Assembly (NCBI GenBank): GCA_019912965.1
Contig: JAIOHM010000146.1
Span: 1 to 64,000 of the forward strand
Reading direction: 5' to 3'
DNA: 64,000 nucleotides
Source of the DNA: Anaerolineae bacterium
Lineage (GTDB): Bacteria > Chloroflexota > Anaerolineae > Aggregatilineales > Phototrophicaceae
Shown: piece after piece, positions 1-7,389 of the stretch
Position numbering within the stretch: position 1 is the stretch's first letter
Layout: each line of letters begins with the position of its first letter
Notes under the pieces: model-generated
What the model saw: the letters and a program-made list of their open reading frames with translations, nothing else
What the model was told of the DNA's origin: nothing
Databases searched by the model: none
Position numbers and translations under genes: made by a program

Positions 1-38
1 AAATAATATATTTCCACACATACCCTTAAAACTGTCGT

Positions 39-68
39 CCTCTAAACTGTTTTGAGAGGGCTTTTTTG
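39..68 (+). terminator. Intrinsic terminator of an upstream gene
   Basis: CCTCT (39-43) pairs with AGAGG (55-59), the loop AAA/TTT can extend the stem, and six T follow at 62-67. It would end a plus-strand transcript entering from the left edge. The remaining bases up to 186 hold no gene I can support. Confidence 0.5.
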
Positions 69-186
69 TTGACCGTGACTCTCAATGTACTTTCCCTCAT
101 TCCAAAATCATGTCCTTTCACACTACCGCTTTTTCGGAAACTGCGCTTAGGCTGAGAGCGAACCTGATGTGTTGGTAGGAGATGTG

Positions 187-1191
187 ATGATGAATTCGCA
201 CACCAACGCTGTACTCGATTGGCTACTGGAAAAGAACAACCCCTGCATCCGCTATCTTGCCCTGCGCGATTTGGTGGATGCCCCGCCGGATGATAAAGAA
301 CTTGTCGCGGCTTGTGCAGAAGCTCACACCAAAGAACCGATTGCGACCATCCTCGCTGAAATGGACGAGGCGGGGTATTGGGTCGAACCGGGGCCGGGAT
401 ATTATCCCAAATATCGCGGAACGGTCTGGTCAATCAGCCTGTTAGCGCAGCTTGGAGCATCCACCGCCTACGATGAACGCATTGGACGTGCTTGTGCCTA
501 CATACTCGACCACGCCCTGACGGCAGGCGGACAGTTCACCGCATCCGGTGCGCCATCTGGCACAGCGGATTGTTTGCAGGGTAATCTGTGTGCGTCACTG
601 GTAGCACTGGGCTGCACCGATTCGCGGCTCGAAACCGCCTTTGATTGGATGGCACGCAGTGTGACGGGCGAAGGCGTTGCGCCAGTAGGGGATCGCCACG
701 CTGCGGTGCGCTATTATGCGGGCAAGTGTGGGCCGCGTTTTGCTTGCGGTTCTAACAATAAACAGTCCTGTGCTTGGGGCGCGGTCAAGGTCATGCTGGC
801 TTTCAGCAAATGGCCGCATGAGCGCCACACCCCCGTCATCAGCCGTGCCATTCAGGAAGGAATCGATTTTCTGTTCAGCACCGATCCCGCCTTAGCCGAT
901 TATCCATCCGGTTACAGCGCCAAACCCAGCGGAAACTGGTGGAAATTTGGTTTCCCGGTCTTTTACGTCACCGATCTGCTGCAAAACGTCGAAGCATTGG
1001 CGGCGTTGGGCTGTGGCAGCGATCCGCGTTTGCACAATGCGCTGAAGTTAATCCGCGAAAAACAGGATTTACAAGGCCGCTGGACGCTGGAATACAATTA
1101 TGCCGACAAAACATGGGCAGATTTTGGCGCGAAAAAACAGCCCAACAAGTGGGTAACACTGCGGGCTTTACGCGCTTTAAAAGCTGTTTGA
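187..1191 (+). CDS. Alpha/alpha-toroid (squalene cyclase/prenyltransferase-like) protein
   Basis: 334-residue soluble protein with no signal peptide. The helix-rich pattern with recurring W, G and D motifs (for example GRWTLEYNYADKTWADFG near the C-terminus and SGNWWKFGFPVFY about 70 residues earlier) is that of the alpha/alpha-toroid fold of squalene cyclases and prenyltransferase beta subunits. The squalene-cyclase DXDD acid motif is not evident, so a cyclase role is not claimed. The start is ATG 187 (or 190), which has AGGAG about 7 bases upstream; the in-frame ATG at 169 lacks a ribosome site. It is convergent with a second toroid-like gene at 1259-2089, and a degenerate palindromic repeat lies between the two. 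Substrate unknown. Confidence 0.75.
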   Translation: MMNSHTNAVLDWLLEKNNPCIRYLALRDLVDAPPDDKELVAACAEAHTKEPIATILAEMDEAGYWVEPGPGYYPKYRGTVWSISLLAQLGASTAYDERIGRACAYILDHALTAGGQFTASGAPSGTADCLQGNLCASLVALGCTDSRLETAFDWMARSVTGEGVAPVGDRHAAVRYYAGKCGPRFACGSNNKQSCAWGAVKVMLAFSKWPHERHTPVISRAIQEGIDFLFSTDPALADYPSGYSAKPSGNWWKFGFPVFYVTDLLQNVEALAALGCGSDPRLHNALKLIREKQDLQGRWTLEYNYADKTWADFGAKKQPNKWVTLRALRALKAV

Positions 1192-1202
1192 AAATCTTGT
1201 AT

Positions 1203-1234
1203 GTATGGACGTAACACATGTTACGCCTCTATGT
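1203..1234. repeat. Degenerate copy of the GTAGGGGCG palindrome family
   Basis: ACGTAACA and TGTTACGC arms around a CA centre resemble the perfect palindromes at 29292-29319 and 49896-49923. It lies between two convergent genes, where it could also act as a weak two-way terminator. Confidence 0.55.
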
Positions 1235-1258
1235 ATGGTTTCTAAAGATCGTTGTGGT

Positions 1259-2089
1259 TCACAGCCGTCCATAATTCCGCAGCGCCAGCAGATTGCTGAT
1301 CGTCACCCACGGGAGCCACTGTGAAAGGCCGTGTTCATCGTTCCAGCCGCCGTCGTCCCGCTGCGTATCCATCACATAATCCAGACTGCGGTTAATGAGA
1401 GCTTGCGGCAGCGCCTTGCTCACGACGCTGTTCGGCCACATGGCGAAATGGAACAGCACATAATACTGCTTCTCCGGCATCTTTTCGGCGCAGGCCGTCA
1501 GGTTATCCAATGTCGCCTGCCGGAAAGTTTCGCCGTCCGGGAAATCATTCACCTGCAAAAAATAATCATGGGCATGATACGCCATGAACAGCCATTCGTT
1601 GCCGCGCACCTTATCCAGCGTCAGGTTGGCTCGCACCCAACGGCGCGTGGCTTCGGATAATGCTGGAGTCGCCAAACTCAACCCTGTCAGATTGCCCACA
1701 ATTGAATCCGGCGCGCGCTGTCCACCCCATTCGTTCCACCACGGCGCGCACGGGTATTCGCGCAGACTGGCTGGATTTTTCAGCGAACCATCCGCTTCTT
1801 GATTAGCTTCCAACCATGCGGGTGTGCCATCCAATAATGTGCGAACCGGAACTTGGGTGATTCGCAGCACCGTCAACAAAAATTCCAGCGCTACCGGATT
1901 TGAATCCGGGGTACGCACATCATGTTCCAGCGCATGACCCCAGCCGCAGTCCGGGTTTTTATACGTCAGCCAGCATTGATGTAAATGCGCCAGTGGTCGG
2001 TCTTCAAACAGATACCCAAACAGCGCCCGTTCCCAGAGCGCCCCGTTGGAATACACAAAATCCCGCGCCTTATTGAACGCTACCGCCAT
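1259..2089 (-). CDS. Alpha/alpha-toroid (terpenoid cyclase-like) protein
   Basis: 276-residue soluble protein of the same general fold class as its convergent neighbour. Visible toroid motifs include NPDCGWGHALEHDVRTPDSN near residue 45, ANQEADGSLKNPASL near 100 and QRDDGGWNDEHGLSQWLPW near the C-terminus; the DGGW motif is typical of squalene-cyclase/prenyltransferase repeats. The start is supported by GGAGGAGC immediately upstream. No catalytic set or substrate can be assigned. The pairing of two toroid proteins tail-to-tail suggests ancient duplication, but the two sequences differ strongly by eye. Confidence 0.75.
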   Translation of the reverse strand: MAVAFNKARDFVYSNGALWERALFGYLFEDRPLAHLHQCWLTYKNPDCGWGHALEHDVRTPDSNPVALEFLLTVLRITQVPVRTLLDGTPAWLEANQEADGSLKNPASLREYPCAPWWNEWGGQRAPDSIVGNLTGLSLATPALSEATRRWVRANLTLDKVRGNEWLFMAYHAHDYFLQVNDFPDGETFRQATLDNLTACAEKMPEKQYYVLFHFAMWPNSVVSKALPQALINRSLDYVMDTQRDDGGWNDEHGLSQWLPWVTISNLLALRNYGRL

Positions 2090-2273
2090 GTTCGCTCCTC
2101 CGTTAGCTCATATGTTCGGAGTATACCGTGTAGTGAACATCTCGGCAAATGATCCGTTTATACCTCATGCCCCAGAATGCGGGACTTCGCACCTTCTACA
2201 GTTTACCTACTATCTGCCAACCCGTTTAACAATCTCCCTCCCTCAAAACCGTTGGTAATTTCGTCCCGAAAGA

Positions 2274-2296
2274 GTGACCATTTGGTCACCCTTTTG
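2274..2296. promoter_or_regulatory. Inverted repeat upstream of small HTH gene (operator or hairpin)
   Basis: GTGACCA (2274-2280) and TGGTCAC (2283-2289) flank TT and are followed by CCTTTTG. The spacing suits either a repressor operator or a small hairpin. It is the only structured element I see in the 332-base gap 2090-2421; the rest of that gap has no supported gene. Confidence 0.4.
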
Positions 2297-2421
2297 CATT
2301 CATTTTGCTGTACCATAAGAACATCTGTACCTTGCTGCGGGTTCGTTCTCTTCCCCAATTCCGCCCACCCTCAGTACTTCTACTCATCCCTCGACCCTCA
2401 TACCTCATAATTGGAGACACT

Positions 2422-2601
2422 GTGAAACGCTATTCCCTCGCCCATAAACGCCTCGTGTTCAAAATCCTCAATGACTTCAAAGGGGATGTGATGAAAACAT
2501 CCTTCTATACCGAAGTTCCCGAACGCACCCTGCGCGATTGGATTTATGCAGCCCGTGCAGCGGAAATCCTCCGTAAAGCCGCTGCACAGCGACAAAAGTG
2601 A
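2422..2601 (+). CDS. Small helix-turn-helix protein
   Basis: 59-residue basic protein beginning VKRYSLAHKRLVFKILNDF. The segment SFYTEVPERTLRDWIYAARA reads as a recognition-helix HTH of the transposase/homeodomain-like type (a helix, a turn at VPERT, then LRDWI). The GTG start at 2422 is chosen because GGAGA sits 5 bases upstream; the longer reading from 2305 starts inside non-conserved, low-complexity sequence. It could be a small regulator or a relic of a transposase N-terminal domain; no insertion-sequence ends or transposase catalytic part are visible nearby. An inverted repeat lies about 130 bases upstream. Confidence 0.6.
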   Translation: MKRYSLAHKRLVFKILNDFKGDVMKTSFYTEVPERTLRDWIYAARAAEILRKAAAQRQK

Positions 2602-2697
2602 CGAAGCGGTGGAATCACCTGATGTTCCCGCGTCGTGCAGTGGTGTTTCTCCTGCTTCCCGCCGTTCACTGCAAATTGTGCAGCGGCGCTCCCCGTC

Positions 2698-3282
2698 CTA
2701 CCCGCCGGACAATTCAGCGGAAATATTGCACGATGCGAAATTTGGGAATAACCGCGCCGCGTAATCCTCCATCATCGCATCGTCATCAACCGAAAACGCC
2801 AGATGAATATCGCGCACACGGGTTGCATTCACCGGTTGTATCCAGAACCGCATCATAAACGGCTTGCCTGCGTAATCCAGCGCATATTCCCGAAGCATAA
2901 CTCCGTCCTGCTCACATTGGGCGGTAAGCGTATGCGTGTTGTAGCCACCCAGCATCACGTCCATACCTGCGTCACCATAGAAATTATCGACAACCGTCTG
3001 GGTATAACCGCAGTTGTAAAGCACATATTGGGAGTGGGCAATGCCCTCGCTGACGTAATCAAACCAGCCCACACTGATGAGCGACGGGTGTTCACCGTAT
3101 TTCAGTTCCCATATTTCCGGTTCGAACACCCCCTCGCCAATCGCAATCGCTTCGGCAAAATCCTGCTCCGTAGCTGATGTAACCGGGCATTCCTCTGGTG
3201 GATTAAAAAACCGTATCAGAACGCTGACGATAGCCACCAGCCCTAATCCGCCCACAAGCACCGCCCGCCGTCGCGTAGCCAT
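2698..3282 (-). CDS. Membrane-anchored protein of unknown function
   Basis: 194 residues. Residues 8-25 (VLVGGLGLVAIVSVLIRF) form a single N-terminal membrane anchor preceded by ATRRR, so the bulk should face outside. There is no lipobox. The outer domain has several cysteines that could form disulfides. A strong GGAGGGG ribosome site precedes ATG 3282. I do not recognise the family. It is monocistronic as far as can be seen, with plus-strand HTH and minus-strand moaB as neighbours. Confidence 0.6.
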   Translation of the reverse strand: MATRRRAVLVGGLGLVAIVSVLIRFFNPPEECPVTSATEQDFAEAIAIGEGVFEPEIWELKYGEHPSLISVGWFDYVSEGIAHSQYVLYNCGYTQTVVDNFYGDAGMDVMLGGYNTHTLTAQCEQDGVMLREYALDYAGKPFMMRFWIQPVNATRVRDIHLAFSVDDDAMMEDYAARLFPNFASCNISAELSGG

Positions 3283-3431
3283 AATCCCCTCCGTGTATGA
3301 ACTTTTCCTAATGTTTTACACAGCGGGGCTTGGAATAGCTTACAAGTCATCTTAAAGTAAAATAATCCGTTATACCTACAACAGCGATATCTAAACTTTC
3401 CAACTTAGTAACGTATGTTTCCCAAGCCGGA

Positions 3432-3944
3432 TCATCCCTTCCGTGCAATCTCCCATGCCAGATGGTTGATTTCCGGGATAATCAGTTTTTCCAGCGCCAC
3501 CTGTACCGCATTCGGGCTGCCCGGCATCGAAAACACCAGCGTCTCATGATACACACCCGCTGTCGCCCGGCTGAACATCGCCGCCGCTCCAACTTCTTGA
3601 TAACTGAACATGCGGAACAATTCCCCGAATCCCGGCAGTGTTTTTTCCAGAAAGCGGCTGACCACATCGTAAGTGGTATCGCGCGGGCTGATGCCTGTCC
3701 CGCCGTTAAACAGCACAAGCTGCACACCGGGCATCGCCGTCAGTTCTTCGATAACTGCCCCCACCTGATCGGGTTCGTCTTTGATGAGTCGGTAAGCTGC
3801 CACCCGATGACCGAGTTCCGCCATACGCCGTTCGATGTATTGGCGGTTCTGGTCAGTCTCCGGGGTTCGGCTGTCGCTCACGGTGACGATAGCAATCGTA
3901 ACGGGTTCATGTCCGGCTTTTTCGCGGTGTTCCTGTGCGCCCAC
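3432..3944 (-). CDS. moaB: Molybdenum cofactor biosynthesis protein B (MoaB)
   Basis: 170-residue cytoplasmic MogA/MoaB-family protein. Family motifs are clear: [20 protein letters not shown] near the N-terminus and [18 protein letters not shown] around residue 95, the loop that binds molybdopterin. MoaB/MogA proteins adenylate molybdopterin before molybdenum insertion. The GTG at 3944 is chosen as start because a perfect AGGAGG (3950-3955 read on the minus strand) sits 5 bases upstream; an extension to the TTG at 3977 would place that ribosome site inside the gene. No other moa gene is in the window, so the pathway must be encoded elsewhere. Confidence 0.88.
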   Translation of the reverse strand: MGAQEHREKAGHEPVTIAIVTVSDSRTPETDQNRQYIERRMAELGHRVAAYRLIKDEPDQVGAVIEELTAMPGVQLVLFNGGTGISPRDTTYDVVSRFLEKTLPGFGELFRMFSYQEVGAAAMFSRATAGVYHETLVFSMPGSPNAVQVALEKLIIPEINHLAWEIARKG

Positions 3945-3995
3945 TTTGGCCTCCTGTTGATTGTTAAAAACAAACAATGATTAAGGGATCGTTGT

Positions 3996-4024
3996 TTGAC
4001 AAACCGTTAAACTTGACTTAAACT
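3996..4024 (+). promoter_or_regulatory. Candidate promoter of the leader/SWIM transcript
   Basis: TTGACA (3996-4001), 17-base spacer, TAAACT (4019-4024, four of six consensus bases). The start point would fall near 4031, just ahead of the leader ORF's ribosome site at 4043-4049. Confidence 0.45.
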
Positions 4025-4059
4025 CATAATAAGTTGGCATAGTAAGGAGTGTATCCTGT

Positions 4060-4101
4060 ATGGATATTTTAAAGCCAACAATTCAGGCTTTCGACGCATA
4101 A
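4060..4101 (+). CDS. Candidate 13-residue leader peptide
   Basis: A short frame reads MDILKPTIQAFDA and ends with TAA at 4099-4101. TAAGGAG at 4043-4049 is a good ribosome site 10 bases before the ATG. The stop codon overlaps the first bases of the terminator stem at 4100-4135. A ribosome at the stop would therefore cover the 5' arm of the stem, which is the geometry of translation-coupled attenuation. No codon is strongly enriched, so no amino-acid signal is proposed. Alternatively the transcript 4031-4140 is a small RNA and the frame is accidental. Confidence 0.4.
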   Translation: MDILKPTIQAFDA

Positions 4102-4141
4102 CGCGCGGATTTGGTTGCGAACCAGACCGCGCGTTTTTTTA
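4100..4141 (+). terminator. Strong intrinsic terminator in the SWIM-gene leader
   Basis: AACGCGCGG (4100-4108) pairs perfectly with CCGCGCGTT (4127-4135), and inside it TGGTT pairs AACCA around GCG. A run of T begins at 4134. It stands 32 bases before the ATG of the SWIM gene, so it must be read through for that gene to be expressed from the promoter at 3996. Confidence 0.75.
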
Positions 4142-4172
4142 TCACAAAATGTGTAAAGAGGAGTGAACCAAC

Positions 4173-4667
4173 ATGGACTATGGGATGATCGGCAAGATCG
4201 AGAAGGCCCGGCGCTATGCCCAGGAACCGGAACGGATCACTTTGCTGTCGCTCAAAGTCGACTTTCGGGGCGATAACAACACCTACCAGATGAGCATGGA
4301 GGAAAGCGGTTGGCACTGCACATGCCCCGGTTTCCAGACTCATCATATCTGCCCGCATATTATGGCGATGGAAAAGCTGCTCCGTCCAATGTTAAAACGC
4401 CAGCCGCTCCCGTATGCACCGGGTCAGAATGTGGTCAGCGATGTTGAAAAAGCCAAGCGCTATGCCGGCGAACACGACCGTATTCAATTCACAGCCTTTC
4501 ATGCCGACTTCCAGGGGACGAACGATACCCATCACTTCAGCTTTAGCGATGGTGCATGGAGTTGTAACTGTGACTTCTTCAAAAGTCGCGGGGTCTGCTG
4601 CCACACAATGGCGATGGAGCGCATCCTCAGTGGGATGATTGCTGTATCCACTGTGGTAACGCAGTAG
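4173..4667 (+). CDS. Protein with two tandem SWIM-type zinc fingers
   Basis: 164-residue cytoplasmic protein made of two homologous halves. The first (about 7-70) carries WHCTCPGFQTHHICPHIMAM and the second (about 91-152) WSCNCDFFKSRGVCCHTMAM: each is CxC-x8-CxH, the SWIM zinc-finger pattern, followed by the same AMEK/AMER helix. The segments before the fingers also align (EKARRYAQEPERITLLS with EKAKRYAGEHDRIQFTA). SWIM fingers bind DNA or partner proteins in Rad51-paralogue complexes, SWI2/SNF2 ATPases and transposases. Here the fingers stand alone, so the partner is unknown. AGAGGAG precedes the ATG. The gene lies behind a leader ORF and a terminator and is followed by its own terminator. 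Confidence 0.75.
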   Translation: MDYGMIGKIEKARRYAQEPERITLLSLKVDFRGDNNTYQMSMEESGWHCTCPGFQTHHICPHIMAMEKLLRPMLKRQPLPYAPGQNVVSDVEKAKRYAGEHDRIQFTAFHADFQGTNDTHHFSFSDGAWSCNCDFFKSRGVCCHTMAMERILSGMIAVSTVVTQ

Positions 4668-4686
4668 AAAGAATTTGAAATCAGGC

Positions 4687-4721
4687 ACAGGGCGCGGAAA
4701 TCCTCGCCCTGTTTGTTATTT
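4687..4721 (+). terminator. Terminator after the SWIM gene
   Basis: CAGGGCG (4688-4694) pairs CGCCCTG (4705-4711), then TTTGTTATTTATT. It overlaps the 3' end of the convergent gene that stops at 4716. Confidence 0.7.
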
Positions 4722-5003
4722 ATTGTTGAGCGCCTGCACCGCCCGCAGTAAAAGCTGTTGGCAGCAGCTATCCACATGATAGCCCAGTTCCATCTGGTCA
4801 ACATCCGTCGCATATTGAGCAGTAACCGTCACGCGCGGCGCACTGCCGTGTTCCGGGCAGCGCACAGCATCCAGTTTGGCATGAACCTGCTGCCGGATTT
4901 GTTCGCCTGTATATTCCAGCATTTCTGCCAGATATTCATCCTGCACATCAGTGGGCAGTACTTCCACCCCATCCACCTGAAATTTTATGTTGACTTCAAT
5001 CAT
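4716..5003 (-). CDS. Small protein of unknown function coupled to a DUF4058 gene
   Basis: 95-residue soluble protein beginning MIEVNIKFQVDGVEVL and containing a CPEH motif near residue 50 and a Cys-Cys pair near residue 80. The start at 5003 is supported by an ATGA overlap with the stop of the upstream DUF4058 gene (5000-5003), which implies translational coupling; the frame stays open to 5042 but that region lies inside the neighbour. Family not recognised. It is the last gene of a two-gene operon. Confidence 0.6.
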   Translation of the reverse strand: MIEVNIKFQVDGVEVLPTDVQDEYLAEMLEYTGEQIRQQVHAKLDAVRCPEHGSAPRVTVTAQYATDVDQMELGYHVDSCCQQLLLRAVQALNNK

Positions 5004-5836
5004 TGGGATTCCATTCTGAGTCGGGCTAAGTGTTCCTGCCACTTTCGCACACTTTCAAGGGCTTGCTGCCGCTGTGCATCAGTTAGCAAAGAGGGAAATG
5101 GGAGTTTCGCTTCTGCATAATCGTTCCGCTGATGAATCTGTGCGGCAATGGTGAACTGCCTATAAGCGTGGTCATAAGCCGATTGCAGTTTAAGTGGGAA
5201 TATTTCACCGCGCAGGGGCAGCGCAAACGGCTTTAGTGGCATTCCATAATCCATAATAATGAGGCGCGGATTGTCATCTGGAAGATAGACAGCCACATGG
5301 TAGGCATGGGCATGAACGTTTAACAGCCTTTTGACCGACAGTGTAAGATCAATTTCGACGACATTCACGCCCTGCTCAACCACCAAACGTTCCCGCCGCC
5401 GTTTGTAATCAGCGACTAATTCAGGTCGATCTTTGTTGGATGGCGAGATGATCTCTAAAACCGTTACCAGTTCACCGGAAGCATGACGACGAACGTGTAA
5501 AGCATCGAGTTCGACATCGGCTTCCAGCACAATTCCCGGTTCTAACAATGCCTCAGAAGCCGCTAGTTCATAATCCCAACGTAGATGAGGCAGTGGGGCA
5601 TTCATCGCGCGTTGGATAAAAATATCGGGTTCGCGTCCTTCGGCAATTTGTAGGCTGGCCTCGCGCCCAATAATGTACCCCATCTCAAGAAGGGTGGGAG
5701 TCGCCTGTGCCGCGAAGTTATCCATCATACTGCTGTGTATCTGATGGAAGTAGCGACCGATTTCCGCCCAGGGGTCTGTGCGCCCCGGAAATGGCCCAGC
5801 GCTAAGATGCTGTACATAGGCATCTGAGTAGACCAT
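5000..5836 (-). CDS. DUF4058 family protein
   Basis: 278-residue cytoplasmic protein. PFPGRTDPWAEIGRYFHQIH near the N-terminus is the family's usual opening (PFPGMDPyLE...W.FH), and VTVLEIISPSNK around residue 127 matches the family's conserved core, which resembles the ExK arm of PD-(D/E)XK nucleases. DUF4058 proteins are frequent in Chloroflexota, Cyanobacteria and Planctomycetes and have no settled function. The gene overlaps the following small gene by four bases. Confidence 0.75.
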   Translation of the reverse strand: MVYSDAYVQHLSAGPFPGRTDPWAEIGRYFHQIHSSMMDNFAAQATPTLLEMGYIIGREASLQIAEGREPDIFIQRAMNAPLPHLRWDYELAASEALLEPGIVLEADVELDALHVRRHASGELVTVLEIISPSNKDRPELVADYKRRRERLVVEQGVNVVEIDLTLSVKRLLNVHAHAYHVAVYLPDDNPRLIIMDYGMPLKPFALPLRGEIFPLKLQSAYDHAYRQFTIAAQIHQRNDYAEAKLPFPSLLTDAQRQQALESVRKWQEHLARLRMESQ

Positions 5837-5869
5837 GCTCGTTACCTTCCCTTTTGCCCGATTATAGCA

Positions 5870-7114
5870 TCACTCGCTGGTCATCCCCTCGAAAATCGGA
5901 TGTGCTGCTTCTAACAGTTCGTCGCGGCGATCTTCAGGGATTTCCTTACTGATGAGATAGCGTTCGAGTAGCTCAATGTGTGTCAGCCCTTCTGGATTTG
6001 CACCAAGTCGGGCACGGGTTGGACTCTCAACCTGCTTGCGTACCCCGGCAATCTGATACACCCCCACGCGCTTGAGTTCATCCCGTAAAATATTCTCATT
6101 CAATCGGGCTTCAGTTTCGGGCGAAAGCTCAAGCAGCAGGCGCACCACTGCATCCTTCAGATCATGCCGCGCAATCAGTTTGACGACTTTATCAGTAGGA
6201 TTAGCCACTGTCCGCAAATCGGCGGTGAGCGTCACGAATGGGCGGGCGTGAAGTTCAACGAACTGCCAGCGGGTCTCATGCCGCGCCAGCTCCACCCAAC
6301 AGAATCCTTTCGGATCGCCTTCTTCGCCAAAGTCGATGCGCTCCATACTGCCGGTGTACACAACGGGCGGCAGACCGGGTTTGCCATCGGTCAAATTCTG
6401 GTGCTTATGGATATGCCCCAGCGCCACATAATCCCAGCGCGAATCCGCCAGCGCGGAAAGCAGCACCGCAATATCCCGCCCCAGCATAATACTGCGTTCG
6501 CTGCCCACCACCGCACCGCTGACCGTGAAATGTCCGGTCAATAGACGCGGCATATCCAGCGCATCCGCCTTCACAGCCAGTTCGTCCAGAATGTCGGTCA
6601 GCTTTTCTTGCAGCAGCGCATCCGTTTCACCAATCGTCAGTCCAGCCGTGCGCTGATCTTCCAGCAAACGAGAGCGAATCGGATACGGCGCACAGCCAAC
6701 CGCCACCGGGCCGCGCTTGGTCATCACCTCGTGCAGTTCATAATCCGCCGCCACCAGCACATTTGGCACCCGCAGTGTTTCATAAATCTCAATGCTGGAT
6801 GCCTTGAGCAGAGTCGGCGGTAAATCATGATTGCCGACCAGCATCACCACCGGGGCCAGTTCGGATAAATCACGAATGCGGTGGGCAAATTCGCGTTGAT
6901 AAGTGGGGTTGGGCTGGCGGGTTTTGAAGGCATCCCCGGCGAAGATGACCAGATCAACATCGTTCTCGCGGGCATAGTCGATCATCTCATCCATACGCCG
7001 CAGGAAATCCACTACCCGGCTGCTGAGTCCGGTATGCGGATCGGTCTTGCCATAATTTTCCATGCCGATGTGAATATCAGCAAAGTGCAGAACGCGAATC
7101 GCTTGGCTCATCAT
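5870..7114 (-). CDS. sbcD: SbcD/Mre11-type DNA repair exonuclease
   Basis: 414-residue calcineurin-like phosphoesterase. The five metal motifs are in order: HFADIHIGMENYG (about 10), FAGDAFKTRQPNP (about 60), MLVGNHDLPP (about 95), LTGHFTVSG (about 190) and ALGHIHKHQ (about 230). The C-terminal third fits the capping/DNA-binding region of the family. Partners in the SbcCD complex process hairpins and double-strand ends. No SbcC/Rad50 ATPase gene is in this window, which is unusual because sbcC normally adjoins. A Smr-domain gene follows nine bases downstream, so the two may work together on nucleic acids. Confidence 0.87.
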   Translation of the reverse strand: MMSQAIRVLHFADIHIGMENYGKTDPHTGLSSRVVDFLRRMDEMIDYARENDVDLVIFAGDAFKTRQPNPTYQREFAHRIRDLSELAPVVMLVGNHDLPPTLLKASSIEIYETLRVPNVLVAADYELHEVMTKRGPVAVGCAPYPIRSRLLEDQRTAGLTIGETDALLQEKLTDILDELAVKADALDMPRLLTGHFTVSGAVVGSERSIMLGRDIAVLLSALADSRWDYVALGHIHKHQNLTDGKPGLPPVVYTGSMERIDFGEEGDPKGFCWVELARHETRWQFVELHARPFVTLTADLRTVANPTDKVVKLIARHDLKDAVVRLLLELSPETEARLNENILRDELKRVGVYQIAGVRKQVESPTRARLGANPEGLTHIELLERYLISKEIPEDRRDELLEAAHPIFEGMTSE

Positions 7115-7123
7115 TTGACCTGT

Positions 7124-7378
7124 TTAGTGCTTGAAATGCACAAAGATACGCCCGAAGTTTTTATCGTCTTTTTCGACTCGGTGATACAGCGCACGGATAT
7201 GTTTTTGATCGAGGAAACGCAGCACCTTCTTTTTAAGCTGCCCGCTGCCCTTGCCGGGGATGATCTCCACCAGCGCGATTTTCTTCTCGATAGCCTCGTC
7301 TACAATTCGCTGCAATTCCGCGTCGATCTTATAGCCCTTGTTGTAAATCTCGTGCAAATCCAGCTTGAGTTTTGCCAT
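7124..7378 (-). CDS. Smr-domain protein
   Basis: 84-residue minimal Smr domain, as found at the C-terminus of MutS2 and alone in YdaL/SmrA-type proteins. It begins with LDLHEIYNKG (the LDLHG-like motif) and has EIIPGKGSGQLKKKVLRFL around residues 38-56, the conserved (H/P)GxGxG loop. Smr domains cut branched DNA or structured RNA, or rescue collided ribosomes. It follows the sbcD-like gene by nine bases and precedes the SbcD stop side of the same transcript group, suggesting shared expression. Confidence 0.82.
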   Translation of the reverse strand: MAKLKLDLHEIYNKGYKIDAELQRIVDEAIEKKIALVEIIPGKGSGQLKKKVLRFLDQKHIRALYHRVEKDDKNFGRIFVHFKH

Positions 7379-7389
7379 GTGCTTCGCTT

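Noticed and set aside
2422-2601. Full insertion sequence around the small HTH gene
   Set aside because: No transposase catalytic domain, terminal inverted repeats or target duplication seen.
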